Assembly: GCA_016787805.1 (NCBI GenBank)
Contig: JAEUTY010000048.1
Location: forward strand, 1 to 64,000
Reading direction: 5' to 3'
DNA length: 64,000 bases
Source of the DNA: Flavobacterium sp.
GTDB lineage: Bacteria > Bacteroidota > Bacteroidia > Flavobacteriales > Flavobacteriaceae
The first letter of the stretch is position 1. Each line of letters starts with the position of its first letter. The notes beneath the pieces were generated by a model that searched no databases, had not been told where the DNA came from, and saw only the letters and a list, made by a program, of their open reading frames with translations. Shown one piece after another: positions 32,793-41,926 of this stretch. The position numbers were made by a program, and so were the translations under genes.

Positions 32793-35168
32793 ATGTCATC
32801 AAAAAAGATACCAATTCTAATTTTCTTGTTGCTTTTATTCGCTATCAAAGCATTCTCGCAAGAAAAACACACCATTTCGGGTACAATTTCAGACGCTAAA
32901 AACAACGAAACACTTATCGGGGTAAACATTATTCTGAAAGGAACCAATTATTTTGCTATCACCAACGAATACGGATTCTACTCGATTACAGTTCCCAATG
33001 GCGATTACCAAATGAACATCAGTTATGTGGGTTTTGAAACTATTGAGGAAAAAATTTCTTTAAATCAAAACATTAAACGCAATTTTTCGATGAGTGAAAC
33101 GGGCGAACAACTCAAAGAAGTTGTAATTACCGAAAAAACCAAAACCAACACTCGGAAACCAGAAATGAGCGTCAACAAATTATCGATTGCTCAAATCAAG
33201 CAAATGCCTGTGGTTTTGGGTGAAGTTGACATCATCAAATCGCTTTTATTTCTGCCTGGTGTAACCAATGCGGGTGAAGGGCAATCAGGATTTAATGTGC
33301 GTGGCGGTGGCGCTGACCAAAACCTAATTTTACTCGACGAAGCTACTATTTACAATTCATCGCATTTGTTTGGTTTCTTTTCTGTCTTTAATCCCGATGC
33401 CGTAAAAGATTTAAAATTGTACAAAGGTGGAATTCCGAGTCGCTTTGGCGGAAGAGCTTCTTCAGTTTTGGATATTTACCAAAAAGACGGGAATAGCAAA
33501 AAATTCAGCATGAACGGCGGAATTGGCCTTATTTCCAGTCGATTACTTGCCGAAGGCCCGATTGTAAAAGACAAAGGCTCGTTTCTCATCGGTGGCCGTG
33601 GTTCGTACGCGCATTTGTTCTTGAAATTGTCCAACAACGACAACTCGGCTTATTTTTACGATTTGAATACCAAACTCAATTATAAACTCAACAAAAACAA
33701 CAACTTGTATTTGTCGGGTTATTTTGGTCGCGATGTATTCGAAATTGCACAAAGTTTTATCAATACCTATGGAAATTCGACTTTAAATTTGCGTTGGAAT
33801 CATTTGTATTCAGACAAACTTTTCTCAAATTTATCGTTAATTTATAGTGATTATTATTACGGATTAAATCTAGATTTTGTAGGCTTCAACTGGGATTCAG
33901 GCATCAAAAATTACAACATCAAATACGATTTCAAATATTACCTTAGCGACAAATTCAAGTTCAACTACGGAGCCAATGCCATTTATTATAATTTTAATCC
34001 AGGCGAAATCACACCTTCACGTGAGGATTCGGGTATCAATTACAAGCAATTAGAAAAAAAATATGCTTTTGAACCTGCTTTTTACATCGATGCCGAACAA
34101 AAATTGAGCGATAAATTAACAGTACAATACGGTTTGCGTTACAGTTTGTTTTATCGCTTGGGAAGTTCAACCGTCAATTATTACGAAAATGATTTACCTG
34201 TTTATTACGATGCTGATCTTAAAATTTATGAAAAAGCTACACCAATTCATACAGAGTTTTTTGGCAAAAACAAAACCATTGCTAGTTATGACAACCTAGA
34301 ACCGCGATTTTCATTAGCCTACGAATTCAGCAATAACAAATCAGTCAAAATTGGTTACAACCGAATGGTACAATATTTACAACTCATTTCCAACACGGCT
34401 TCGCCAACTCCACTCGATGTTTGGACGCCAAGCGATCGCTATATCAAACCTCAAATTGCTGATCAATTGGCTGTGGGTTATTTTACCAATTTCAAAGAAG
34501 ATACTTTTTCGGTGGAAGTAGAAAGTTTTTACAAAACCGTTAAAAACCGAATGGATTATATTGATGGTGCTGATTTGATTGCCAACGAAGCCATTGAACA
34601 AGTGATTTTAAATGGCGAAATGCGGGCTTATGGTTTGGAGTTACTTTTCCGGAAAAATACCGGAAAATTGAGTGGTTGGATTGCCTACACACTTTCAAGA
34701 TCGGAGCAACGAACGCCGGGTCGTTTTGCTAACGAAATCGGAATCAACAACGGAAATTGGTACAAAAATGGCTACGATAAAACCCACAATTTAGCCGTTA
34801 CTGCATCCTACAAACTCAACCCGAAATGGTCGTTTGGAGCAAATTTCACCTTGCAAACTGGTCAACCCGTAACCTATCCAAACGGACAATATGTTTACCA
34901 AGGAGTCACCGTTCCGAGCTACGGTTTACGAAACGAAAACAATTTGCCTGCATACCATCACTTGGATGTTTCGGCTACTTTAATCCCAAAGAAAAATCAA
35001 AATCGCAAATGGCAAAGTGAATGGGTTTTCAGTATTTACAATCTGTATGCTCGAAAAAATGCGGCTTCCATTAGTTTTTCACAAAACGAAGAAACAGGTC
35101 AAAATGAAGCGGTTCGTTTGTCTATTTTCGGAATCGTTCCTGCGGTTTCTTATAACTTTAAATTTTAG
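32793..35168 (+). CDS. TonB-dependent receptor with carboxypeptidase-like regulatory domain
   Basis: This 791-residue outer-membrane receptor imports a ligand with energy from TonB. In order: a signal peptide (to AFSQ), a CarboxypepD_reg-like beta-sandwich (about residues 30-110: TISGTISDAKNNETLIGVNI), a plug domain (about 130-240: FNVRGGGADQNLILLDEATI, LYKGGIPSRFGGRASSVLDI) and a 22-strand barrel ending in Phe (YNFKF). The start is ATG at 32793, not the earlier in-frame codon. Only 4 nt separate it from a DUF4249 lipoprotein gene, the usual partner of this receptor type in place of SusD. The substrate is unknown; there is no enzyme or binding protein nearby to suggest one. Confidence 0.92.
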   Translation: MSSKKIPILIFLLLLFAIKAFSQEKHTISGTISDAKNNETLIGVNIILKGTNYFAITNEYGFYSITVPNGDYQMNISYVGFETIEEKISLNQNIKRNFSMSETGEQLKEVVITEKTKTNTRKPEMSVNKLSIAQIKQMPVVLGEVDIIKSLLFLPGVTNAGEGQSGFNVRGGGADQNLILLDEATIYNSSHLFGFFSVFNPDAVKDLKLYKGGIPSRFGGRASSVLDIYQKDGNSKKFSMNGGIGLISSRLLAEGPIVKDKGSFLIGGRGSYAHLFLKLSNNDNSAYFYDLNTKLNYKLNKNNNLYLSGYFGRDVFEIAQSFINTYGNSTLNLRWNHLYSDKLFSNLSLIYSDYYYGLNLDFVGFNWDSGIKNYNIKYDFKYYLSDKFKFNYGANAIYYNFNPGEITPSREDSGINYKQLEKKYAFEPAFYIDAEQKLSDKLTVQYGLRYSLFYRLGSSTVNYYENDLPVYYDADLKIYEKATPIHTEFFGKNKTIASYDNLEPRFSLAYEFSNNKSVKIGYNRMVQYLQLISNTASPTPLDVWTPSDRYIKPQIADQLAVGYFTNFKEDTFSVEVESFYKTVKNRMDYIDGADLIANEAIEQVILNGEMRAYGLELLFRKNTGKLSGWIAYTLSRSEQRTPGRFANEIGINNGNWYKNGYDKTHNLAVTASYKLNPKWSFGANFTLQTGQPVTYPNGQYVYQGVTVPSYGLRNENNLPAYHHLDVSATLIPKKNQNRKWQSEWVFSIYNLYARKNAASISFSQNEETGQNEAVRLSIFGIVPAVSYNFKF

Positions 35169-35172
35169 TATC

Positions 35173-35982
35173 ATGAAAAAAATATTTTCTTTATTCGTTT
35201 TAGTGCTTTTCGCCAGTTGTCAAGATGTAGTTGATGTCGATTTGGACACTTCCAACCCACGATTAGTAATCGATGCCAACATTTTATGGCAAAAAGGAAC
35301 CAGTGGCAACGAACAAGTCATCAAATTATCTACCACAACCGATTATTACAGTAATACAGTTCCTGCGGTTACTGGTGCAACGGTTTTTGTTACCAACAGC
35401 GCCAATACTGTTTTTAACTTTGTCGATGTGGCCAACAACGGCCAATACGTTTGTTCCAACTTTGTGCCTGTCATTAACGAAACCTACACTTTGACAGTGC
35501 AATACAATGGTGTAACCTACAACGCTACCGAAAAATTACTGGCAACACCAACAATCGATTATGTTGAACAAACTACTGTACAAGGTATTGGTGAAGACTT
35601 AATTCAGGTGAAATTCTTTTTCCAAGACAATGGTTTGGAAGACAATAATTATTTGGTAACCGTTCAAAAAGAACCCAATGTGATTCCGGAACAAGGTGTT
35701 ATTGAGGATCGTTTTTTTCAAGGTAATCAAATGTTTGGATTTTACACCGACCAAGATTTAGAAGCGGGTAATAATTTAAAATTCAGATTGTTAGGCATTT
35801 CGCGTCGTTACTACAATTACATGAACAAACTCATCAATATAACGAGTAGCGGCGGCAATCCATTTGCAACTCCACCAGCGACTCTACGCGGAAACATTAT
35901 TAATCAAAACAATGAAAATGATTATCCTTTTGGCTATTTCCATTTATCCGAAATTGATACTAAAAATTATACAATAGAATAA
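35173..35982 (+). CDS. DUF4249 lipoprotein, partner of the TonB receptor
   Basis: A 269-residue lipoprotein with lipobox FASCQD (Cys at about residue 16) and the DUF4249 core: VDVDLDTSNPRLVIDANI followed by immunoglobulin-like strands (VTGATVFVTNSAN, YTLTVQYNGVTYNATEKL) and a C-terminal YPFGYFHLSEID. It starts 4 nt after the TonB receptor stop; the 52-codon upstream frame overlaps the receptor gene and is rejected. DUF4249 proteins are thought to sit at the cell surface over the receptor, but their ligand is not known. A repeat element follows at once. Confidence 0.9.
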   Translation: MKKIFSLFVLVLFASCQDVVDVDLDTSNPRLVIDANILWQKGTSGNEQVIKLSTTTDYYSNTVPAVTGATVFVTNSANTVFNFVDVANNGQYVCSNFVPVINETYTLTVQYNGVTYNATEKLLATPTIDYVEQTTVQGIGEDLIQVKFFFQDNGLEDNNYLVTVQKEPNVIPEQGVIEDRFFQGNQMFGFYTDQDLEAGNNLKFRLLGISRRYYNYMNKLINITSSGGNPFATPPATLRGNIINQNNENDYPFGYFHLSEIDTKNYTIE

Positions 35983-35985
35983 GAA

Positions 35986-36127
35986 GCTAATCCAGCTATC
36001 CATTACAAAAAAATGCAGTGAAAAACAGTTTTTAAAAGTATAAAACAGCTTCCGTCGGTCGCAGTTTTATCCTAAAAAAACTAAAGTTCTCCACTGCATT
36101 TTGTTTTCCATTGCTATCTGGGCTAAA
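35986..36127 (+). repeat. Structured intergenic repeat, copy C
   Basis: The left end is GCTAATCCAGCTATCCATTAC and the right end TTCCATTGCTATCTGGGCTAA (in parts). The outer stem AAAATGCAGTG (36010-36020) pairs with CACTGCATTTT (36092-36102), 11 bp. The core hairpin is ATAAAAC (36040-36046), A, GC, loop TTCCGTCGGTC (36050-36060), GC, A, GTTTTAT. The whole 309-nt gap before thiN is this element plus short-word repeats. Confidence 0.7.
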
Positions 36128-36291
36128 AGAATTAGGAGTTAAAAATTACGAATTAAGAATTAAAAACTCGTAATTTGCACTTGATAATTGATAATTGATA
36201 ATTGATTACTATTAATTTTTTATTTATCATTTGATAATTACTAAAAGCGAATTGTCAATTATCAATTGTTAATTGTTAATTTTAAAAAAAA
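36128..36291 (+). repeat. Short-word AT repeat leader upstream of thiN
   Basis: TTGATAAT is repeated three times with a period of 8 (36181-36204). Partial inverted copies follow (ATTATCAATTGTTAATTG, about 36256-36273), with AATTAAGAATTAAAAA before. The two halves could fold into a long weak hairpin. No open frame. Confidence 0.5.
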
Positions 36292-36954
36292 ATGTCTTCT
36301 CACCACATCGTTCGCGACGACCAGGAACCTGCGCTAATTATAGCCAACGGCGCAGCTTGTAGCAATGAATTACTCGATCAATTACTGGAATGGTCGCCAT
36401 TGGTTATTGTACTCGATTCGGCTATCGAAAGGGTGTTGGAGTTGGGCATCAAAGTCGATGTGCTTTTGGGCGATTTCGATCGTGGTTTTTCTCCTGAAGA
36501 GTATCGTGAAAAACAATATCCACTCGAAATTGTTTACGCACCCAACCAAGATAAAACCGATTTGGAAAAAGCATTTGATTATTTAATAGAAAAAGGCCAT
36601 AAAGCAGTCAACGTTATTTGGGCAACCGGAAAACGTACTGATCATACGATTACTAACATCACCAATATAGTTGCTTATAGGAACCAATTAAAAATTGTGG
36701 TTCTCGACGATCATTCGAAAGTGTTTTTACTTCCCAAAAAATACGAAAAATGGTACACAGCCAACACCTCAATCTCGCTAATTCCAATTGGAAAAGTAAG
36801 CGGAATTACCACACAAAATTTGTTCTATCCATTGCAAAATGAAGAACTAACCATTGGTTATCGCACTGGAAGTAGCAACCACGTGACTGAAGATGGAATT
36901 GTCACAATCGAACATTCCGAAGGCGATTTATTATTGATGGAATGTTGGGATTAA
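36292..36954 (+). CDS. thiN: Thiamine pyrophosphokinase
   Basis: The enzyme transfers pyrophosphate from ATP to thiamine, giving thiamine diphosphate. The 220-residue protein has the two-domain layout of the family. The catalytic and magnesium-binding motifs VDVLLGDFDRG (usual GDFDS) and NQDKTDLEKAF are followed by ATGKRTDHTITN, the conserved R-x-DH motif. A C-terminal beta-domain binds thiamine (ISLIPIGKVSGITTQNLFYPL in parts). The Arg in place of Ser after GDFD is a mild departure. uvrB follows 57 nt later with its own promoter box. Confidence 0.88.
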   Translation: MSSHHIVRDDQEPALIIANGAACSNELLDQLLEWSPLVIVLDSAIERVLELGIKVDVLLGDFDRGFSPEEYREKQYPLEIVYAPNQDKTDLEKAFDYLIEKGHKAVNVIWATGKRTDHTITNITNIVAYRNQLKIVVLDDHSKVFLLPKKYEKWYTANTSISLIPIGKVSGITTQNLFYPLQNEELTIGYRTGSSNHVTEDGIVTIEHSEGDLLLMECWD

Positions 36955-36959
36955 AGTTT

Positions 36960-36967
36960 TAACTTTG
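36960..36967 (+). promoter_or_regulatory. Promoter -7 box of uvrB
   Basis: TAACTTTG fits TAnnTTTG, 44 nt before the ATG. The rest of the leader repeats the words ACTTTGTA and ACTTCGTA. Confidence 0.45.
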
Positions 36968-37011
36968 TACTTTGTACTTCGTAATTTTTACTTTTAACTT
37001 CGTACTTTCAA

Positions 37012-39003
37012 ATGAAATTCCAAGTCATCTCCGAATACCAACCCACAGGCGATCAACCACAAGCCATTGAAAAATTAGCCAACGGCATTCTCAATGGCGA
37101 AAAATACCAAACGCTTCTTGGAGTTACAGGCTCGGGAAAAACATTTACGGTGGCCAATGTAATTGAAAAAGTGGAAAAACCGACTTTAGTACTCGCACAC
37201 AACAAAACCTTGGCAGCGCAATTGTATTCCGAATTCAAACAATTCTTTCCCAACAATTCAGTGCAATATTTCGTTTCGTACTACGATTATTACCAACCTG
37301 AAGCCTACATTCCGGTAACTGGAACGTACATCGAAAAAGATTTATCCATCAACGAAGAATTAGAGAAACTGCGTTTGAGTACGACTTCTGCCCTACTTTC
37401 GGGTCGTCGTGATGTACTTGTAGTCGCTTCAGTTTCATGCTTGTACGGAATTGGAAACCCAGTGGAATTTCAGAAGAATGTGATTTCGATCGAAAAAGAC
37501 CAAGTCATTTCCCGAACCAAATTATTGCATCGATTGGTGCAAAGTTTGTATTCGCGCACTGAAGCTGAATTCACTCCAGGAACATTCCGAATCAAAGGCG
37601 ATACCGTAGAAATTTTTCCGAGTTACGCTGACGAACCGTTTCGCGTGCATTTTTTTGGTGACGAAATCGAAGAAATTGAAGCGTTTGATGCCAAAACTTC
37701 TCAAGTATTAGAAAAATATGACAAGCTCAATATTTACCCAGCCAATATGTTTGTGACTTCTCCCGATGTGTTACAAGCTGCCATTTGGGATATTCAACAA
37801 GATTTGGTGAAACAAGTTGATTATTTTAAAGAAATCGGCAAGCACTTGGAAGCCAAGCGATTGGAAGAACGCACCAATTTCGATTTGGAGATGATACGTG
37901 AATTGGGCTATTGCTCTGGCATTGAAAATTACTCGCGCTATTTGGATCGACGATTACCGGGAACAAGGCCTTTCTGCTTACTCGACTATTTTCCGGACGA
38001 TTATTTGATGGTGGTAGATGAAAGTCACGTGACTATTTCTCAGGTTCATGCGATGTATGGTGGCGACAGAAGTCGTAAAGAAAATTTAGTCGAATTTGGT
38101 TTTAGATTGCCTGCTGCGATGGACAACCGTCCGTTGAAGTTTGAAGAATTTGAAAGCATGCAAAGCCAAGTGATTTATGTTTCAGCCACTCCTGCGGATT
38201 ACGAATTGGAAAAAAGTGAAGGAATTTATGTGGAACAAGTCATTCGGCCAACTGGATTGTTGGATCCGATTATAGAAATTCGTCCGAGTTTGAACCAAAT
38301 TGATGATTTAATCGAAGAAATTCAAGTGCGATGTGAATTGGACGAACGTGTTTTGGTGACGACCTTAACCAAACGAATGGCGGAAGAATTAACGAAATAC
38401 TTAACCAAAGTCTCAATTCGTTGCCGCTACATTCACTCGGATGTTGATACATTAGAACGTGTAGAAATTATGCAAGATTTGCGAAAAGGTTTATTTGATG
38501 TATTAATTGGAGTGAATTTATTGCGTGAAGGTTTGGATTTACCCGAAGTATCATTGGTTGCGATTTTGGATGCCGACAAAGAAGGATTCCTGCGCAGTCA
38601 TCGTTCTTTGACTCAAACGGTTGGTCGTGCGGCGCGTAACGTAAACGGAAAAGCCATTATGTATGCCGATAAAATCACGGCTTCGATGCAAAAAACCATA
38701 GACGAAACGAATTACCGTCGCGAGAAGCAAATCGCATACAATACTCAAAACAATTTGGTTCCAAAAGCTTTGAATAAAGGTTTAGGTAATGCGTTGAGCG
38801 GAAATTCGGTTTCAACTCAATACTATGAAGACAAAATTCTAAAAGCAGCCGAACCTGAAAGTTTGTACTTATCCAAACCCGAAATCGAAAAGAAAATCCG
38901 CGAAGCAAGAAAAGCAATGGAAAAAGCGGCCAAAGATTTGGACTTCATGCAAGCGGCGAAGTTGCGTGACGAGATCAAAGCTTTGCAGGAAAGGATTTCG
39001 TAA
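37012..39003 (+). CDS. uvrB: Excinuclease ABC subunit B
   Basis: UvrB is the damage-verifying helicase-like subunit of nucleotide excision repair; it takes the lesion from UvrA and recruits UvrC. The 663-residue protein shows helicase motif I LGVTGSGKTF (about residue 40), the beta-hairpin SYYDYYQPEAYIP that inserts between the strands, motif II DESH, motif V/VI (LLREGLDLPEV, QTVGRAARN) and the C-terminal UVR domain (LRDEIKALQERI) that binds UvrC. It is a single-gene unit. Start and length are normal. Confidence 0.97.
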   Translation: MKFQVISEYQPTGDQPQAIEKLANGILNGEKYQTLLGVTGSGKTFTVANVIEKVEKPTLVLAHNKTLAAQLYSEFKQFFPNNSVQYFVSYYDYYQPEAYIPVTGTYIEKDLSINEELEKLRLSTTSALLSGRRDVLVVASVSCLYGIGNPVEFQKNVISIEKDQVISRTKLLHRLVQSLYSRTEAEFTPGTFRIKGDTVEIFPSYADEPFRVHFFGDEIEEIEAFDAKTSQVLEKYDKLNIYPANMFVTSPDVLQAAIWDIQQDLVKQVDYFKEIGKHLEAKRLEERTNFDLEMIRELGYCSGIENYSRYLDRRLPGTRPFCLLDYFPDDYLMVVDESHVTISQVHAMYGGDRSRKENLVEFGFRLPAAMDNRPLKFEEFESMQSQVIYVSATPADYELEKSEGIYVEQVIRPTGLLDPIIEIRPSLNQIDDLIEEIQVRCELDERVLVTTLTKRMAEELTKYLTKVSIRCRYIHSDVDTLERVEIMQDLRKGLFDVLIGVNLLREGLDLPEVSLVAILDADKEGFLRSHRSLTQTVGRAARNVNGKAIMYADKITASMQKTIDETNYRREKQIAYNTQNNLVPKALNKGLGNALSGNSVSTQYYEDKILKAAEPESLYLSKPEIEKKIREARKAMEKAAKDLDFMQAAKLRDEIKALQERIS

Positions 39004-39032
39004 AAGAGATTTTCTACTTTTTAATTTTTAGT

Positions 39033-39040
39033 TATATTTG
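39033..39040 (+). promoter_or_regulatory. Promoter -7 box
   Basis: TATATTTG fits TAnnTTTG, 72 nt before the ATG at 39113. Confidence 0.45.
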
Positions 39041-39112
39041 CTTAATTTACTGCATTTTAGGAATTAAATTGCAGTTGCTAAAATTGCTATTTTACTAAAC
39101 TTTGGTATTGCT

Positions 39113-40462
39113 ATGAAAAAAATTACGCTTTTATTTATCTTGGTGAATGCTTTTGCTTATTCTCAAATTAATCTTGGAACTACTATATTACAAAATACTG
39201 TTGTGGCATCCAACTTGAATGTGCCGTGGGATATGACTTATGGTGCAGATGGAAACATTTGGTTTACCGAACTCAATGGTAACATTAAAAAAATGAACCC
39301 AACAACGTATACCATCACCAATGTATTTACCATTCCTGATGTAGTGCTTTTTGGGTTTAGCGTTGGATTACACTCTATCGTTTTACATCCTGATTTCAAT
39401 ACTAATCACTACCTTTATGTGCATTACACTTATTCGACCTCGATGTCAAAAATTGTACGTTATGAATACGATGAAGCTAACAATACTTTAATCAATCCTA
39501 CCATTATTAAAGGCAACATTGCGGCTGGTGTTTCACATAATGGTTCACGAATGGTCATACTAAACGACAAACTATTCATTAGTTTAGGTGATACATATAG
39601 TACTCCAGCCGTAGCTCAAAATATAAGTATTGTTAATGGAAAAGTACTTCGTTTGAATTTAGACGGAACTGTTCCGAGTGACAATCCAATTCCTAGTAAT
39701 CCTCTTTGGACTTTGGGACACCGAAATCCACAAGGTTTGTGCTACGGAAATGGAAAATTATACAGTTCAGAACACGGAACAGGAAACAATGACGAAATCA
39801 ACATTATAGAATCCAATCGGAATTACGGTTGGCCTAATGTGGAAGGCTTGTGCAATACTGCAACCGAAATTACGTTTTGCAATGCCAACAATGTCAAAGA
39901 GCCTATTTACTCTTGGTCACCAGCAATTGCACCTTGTGGTCTCGATTATTACCAAAATCCTGTAATTCCAGAATGGGACAACTCGTTGCTTTTAGCAGTT
40001 TTAAAAGACAAAAGACTTATTCAACTCAAGCTCAGCGCAGATGGAAATACGATTACACAACAAAACACTTACTTAATTAATACTTATGGTAGATTGCGAG
40101 ATGTTTTGGTGATTCCCGATGGTCGCGTTTTTATATGTACATCGAATCGTGATTACACGGGAACTCCGATTGCTGCTGACGATCGCATAATTGAATTAAA
40201 AAACAACAATCCACTTTCAATTGCAACTTCAGAGGAAATAAAAACGACTATTTATCCAATTCCAGCGGATGATATTTTACATATTGAATCCAATTCCAAA
40301 ATTGATTTTGTTCAACTGATGAGCATCGAAGGCAAAGAAGTTTATTTTGAAAAATATTCAGAGAGCATTGATGTGAACCACTTTTCACCCGGAATTTATT
40401 TACTTCAACTATTGGATTCAGATCGAAATAGTATTGAAAAAAAGAAAGTGTTGATTGAGTAA
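39113..40462 (+). CDS. Secreted PQQ-type sugar dehydrogenase with type IX sorting signal
   Basis: A 449-residue secreted protein: signal peptide (to AFAYSQ), a soluble glucose/sorbosone dehydrogenase beta-propeller (about residues 28-365: LNVPWDMTYGADGNIWFTE, SVGLHSIVLHPDF, GHRNPQGL, YSSEHGTGNNDEIN) and a C-terminal type IX sorting domain (about 378-449: YPIPADDILHIES, SPGIYLLQLL, KKKVLIE). The His and Arg residues around the six-bladed cofactor site (GLHSIVLH, GHRNPQG) are kept, so it may bind PQQ and oxidise a sugar at the cell surface. It is the first gene of the secretome island and has its own promoter. Confidence 0.88.
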   Translation: MKKITLLFILVNAFAYSQINLGTTILQNTVVASNLNVPWDMTYGADGNIWFTELNGNIKKMNPTTYTITNVFTIPDVVLFGFSVGLHSIVLHPDFNTNHYLYVHYTYSTSMSKIVRYEYDEANNTLINPTIIKGNIAAGVSHNGSRMVILNDKLFISLGDTYSTPAVAQNISIVNGKVLRLNLDGTVPSDNPIPSNPLWTLGHRNPQGLCYGNGKLYSSEHGTGNNDEINIIESNRNYGWPNVEGLCNTATEITFCNANNVKEPIYSWSPAIAPCGLDYYQNPVIPEWDNSLLLAVLKDKRLIQLKLSADGNTITQQNTYLINTYGRLRDVLVIPDGRVFICTSNRDYTGTPIAADDRIIELKNNNPLSIATSEEIKTTIYPIPADDILHIESNSKIDFVQLMSIEGKEVYFEKYSESIDVNHFSPGIYLLQLLDSDRNSIEKKKVLIE

Positions 40463-40476
40463 TTCAACAAATTTAA

Positions 40477-40496
40477 AATACGATATTTTACGTATT
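40477..40496. promoter_or_regulatory. Candidate operator AATACG-N8-CGTATT, copy 1
   Basis: AATACG (40477-40482), ATATTTTA, CGTATT (40491-40496): an inverted repeat centred about 45 nt before the predicted transcription start of the 40543 gene. The same 20-mer with two base changes is at 43399. Confidence 0.55.
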
Positions 40497-40517
40497 CCCC
40501 ACTAGTAATCAGTATGA

Positions 40518-40525
40518 TACATTTG
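40518..40525 (+). promoter_or_regulatory. Promoter -7 box
   Basis: TACATTTG fits TAnnTTTG, 17 nt before the ATG at 40543 and 21 nt after the candidate operator. Confidence 0.55.
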
Positions 40526-40542
40526 TAAAAAAACAAAAAGTC

Positions 40543-41919
40543 ATGCTGAAGAAAATCTTTATTTACCTATTTTTAACTACAACTATAGCAAATGCACAAA
40601 CAGGAGTACACACGCCAAGTGATTGGGTTCAAGATGCATTTTTTAGTCGTGATGGAAAAAAATGCCTAACTATCTCAACTGCTGAAACTATATTATGGGA
40701 TGTTGCTTCAAAAAAAGCAATTTGGGTAAAAAAAACAGCTGAGCTTGGAGTTCCGTACAAAAGCTACTATTCTTTCTTTACTACTGCTGATCCTGATTTG
40801 AATTTTATTCTGATTAGAGATAATACCTCGGTTCGAAATTTAGTTGATGTAAACAACTTCAACGTAACAAGATGGAATTACGATAAATGCCATTTCACCT
40901 ATGATGGAAAAATCGCTGTACTTATTTATAATTTTGAAAAAAATAATGCCAATAAACTAGCATTATTTGACCCAAAAACAGCTCAAACTGAAATCATAGC
41001 AGAAAAAATTTATGATATCGCACTATACGAAGGAGGAAAAAAAATTGTACTGCTAAAAAAGAAAGGAAACGGATCGATTGATTATGACAAATTACAGTAT
41101 TTTGATGTAGAAACCAGAAAATTTATCGATAAAAGCACCAGTTCCATTGATCCATTTCGAAATGTTTATTATACCAAAAATGGTAATTATGTTTTGTATG
41201 GAAAAAGTGAAATCATTGTAAAGAAAGCGGATAATACCGAATTAAAAATCAACACCCATTATCCTAACGCCGATCAAATTTCATCTTACGCGCAACGATT
41301 ATGCCCCAATTACGATAATCCTGACACTGTTAAAATGCTCGAACACAAAAGAGTACAAGACGGTTACTATTTGAGTTTCATCAATACGTATGCTATTTCC
41401 AATGGAGTTCTTCTAGATAGTTTTGAGCTGACTAATACCGGTGCAAAAGCTACCGAAGATGCTCTGGTCAACAACATTACTAAAACTAAAAACTTAGAAG
41501 AAGAAAAACGAATTTTCAATTTACCCGAAAATTTGTTAAAAAGAAGGCTACTTAAAGTACAAGGCGACGGCTATAAAAATTATGTTTATCATTCAAAAAC
41601 GAAATGCGTGTATTATGTAGTACCCGACAAACCTCTATATCAAGGAGACTTGGTTAGAATGGATGCACTAAACGATGACCCAAAATTGATACAAGAAGTC
41701 TATGAAAAATTAGAAAACTTAGAAAATCCTGTACTATATAGATACTCCAATACTAAACCAAAAACCTGTCCACATTGCAATGGAAAAGGTTCAATATCTA
41801 AATCTTTCCAACGTACCGTGGCCGATTACGAATATACCACTGGAAAAAAATTAGTAGAAACAACTACACATACCAACTCATGTGGCAATTGTGGCGGTTG
41901 TGGGTTAACTCTCAATTAA
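40543..41919 (+). CDS. Secreted WD-like protein with C-terminal CxxCxGxG zinc-finger motif, paralogue 1
   Basis: A 458-residue exported protein of unknown function. The signal peptide ends at IANAQ. The central part reads like a degenerate beta-propeller (VQDAFFSRDGKKCLTIS, ILWDVASKKAIWVKK). The last 45 residues hold two CxxCxGxG-type repeats, CPHCNGKGS and CGNCGGCGL, the pattern of the DnaJ zinc finger, separated by VADYEYTTGKKLVETTT. The next gene, 7 nt downstream, is a paralogue with the same plan. DnaJ-type fingers normally act in the cytosol; finding them on an exported protein is unusual. No type IX sorting domain or lipobox was seen, so it is probably periplasmic. Confidence 0.8.
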   Translation: MLKKIFIYLFLTTTIANAQTGVHTPSDWVQDAFFSRDGKKCLTISTAETILWDVASKKAIWVKKTAELGVPYKSYYSFFTTADPDLNFILIRDNTSVRNLVDVNNFNVTRWNYDKCHFTYDGKIAVLIYNFEKNNANKLALFDPKTAQTEIIAEKIYDIALYEGGKKIVLLKKKGNGSIDYDKLQYFDVETRKFIDKSTSSIDPFRNVYYTKNGNYVLYGKSEIIVKKADNTELKINTHYPNADQISSYAQRLCPNYDNPDTVKMLEHKRVQDGYYLSFINTYAISNGVLLDSFELTNTGAKATEDALVNNITKTKNLEEEKRIFNLPENLLKRRLLKVQGDGYKNYVYHSKTKCVYYVVPDKPLYQGDLVRMDALNDDPKLIQEVYEKLENLENPVLYRYSNTKPKTCPHCNGKGSISKSFQRTVADYEYTTGKKLVETTTHTNSCGNCGGCGLTLN

Positions 41920-41926
41920 TAACATT

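Noticed and set aside
35017-35172. Longer start for the DUF4249 gene
   Set aside because: The extra 52 codons overlap the TonB receptor gene, and the true signal peptide with lipobox starts at 35173.
36181-36282. CRISPR array
   Set aside because: The repeats are 8 nt long with no spacers and no cas gene in the window.
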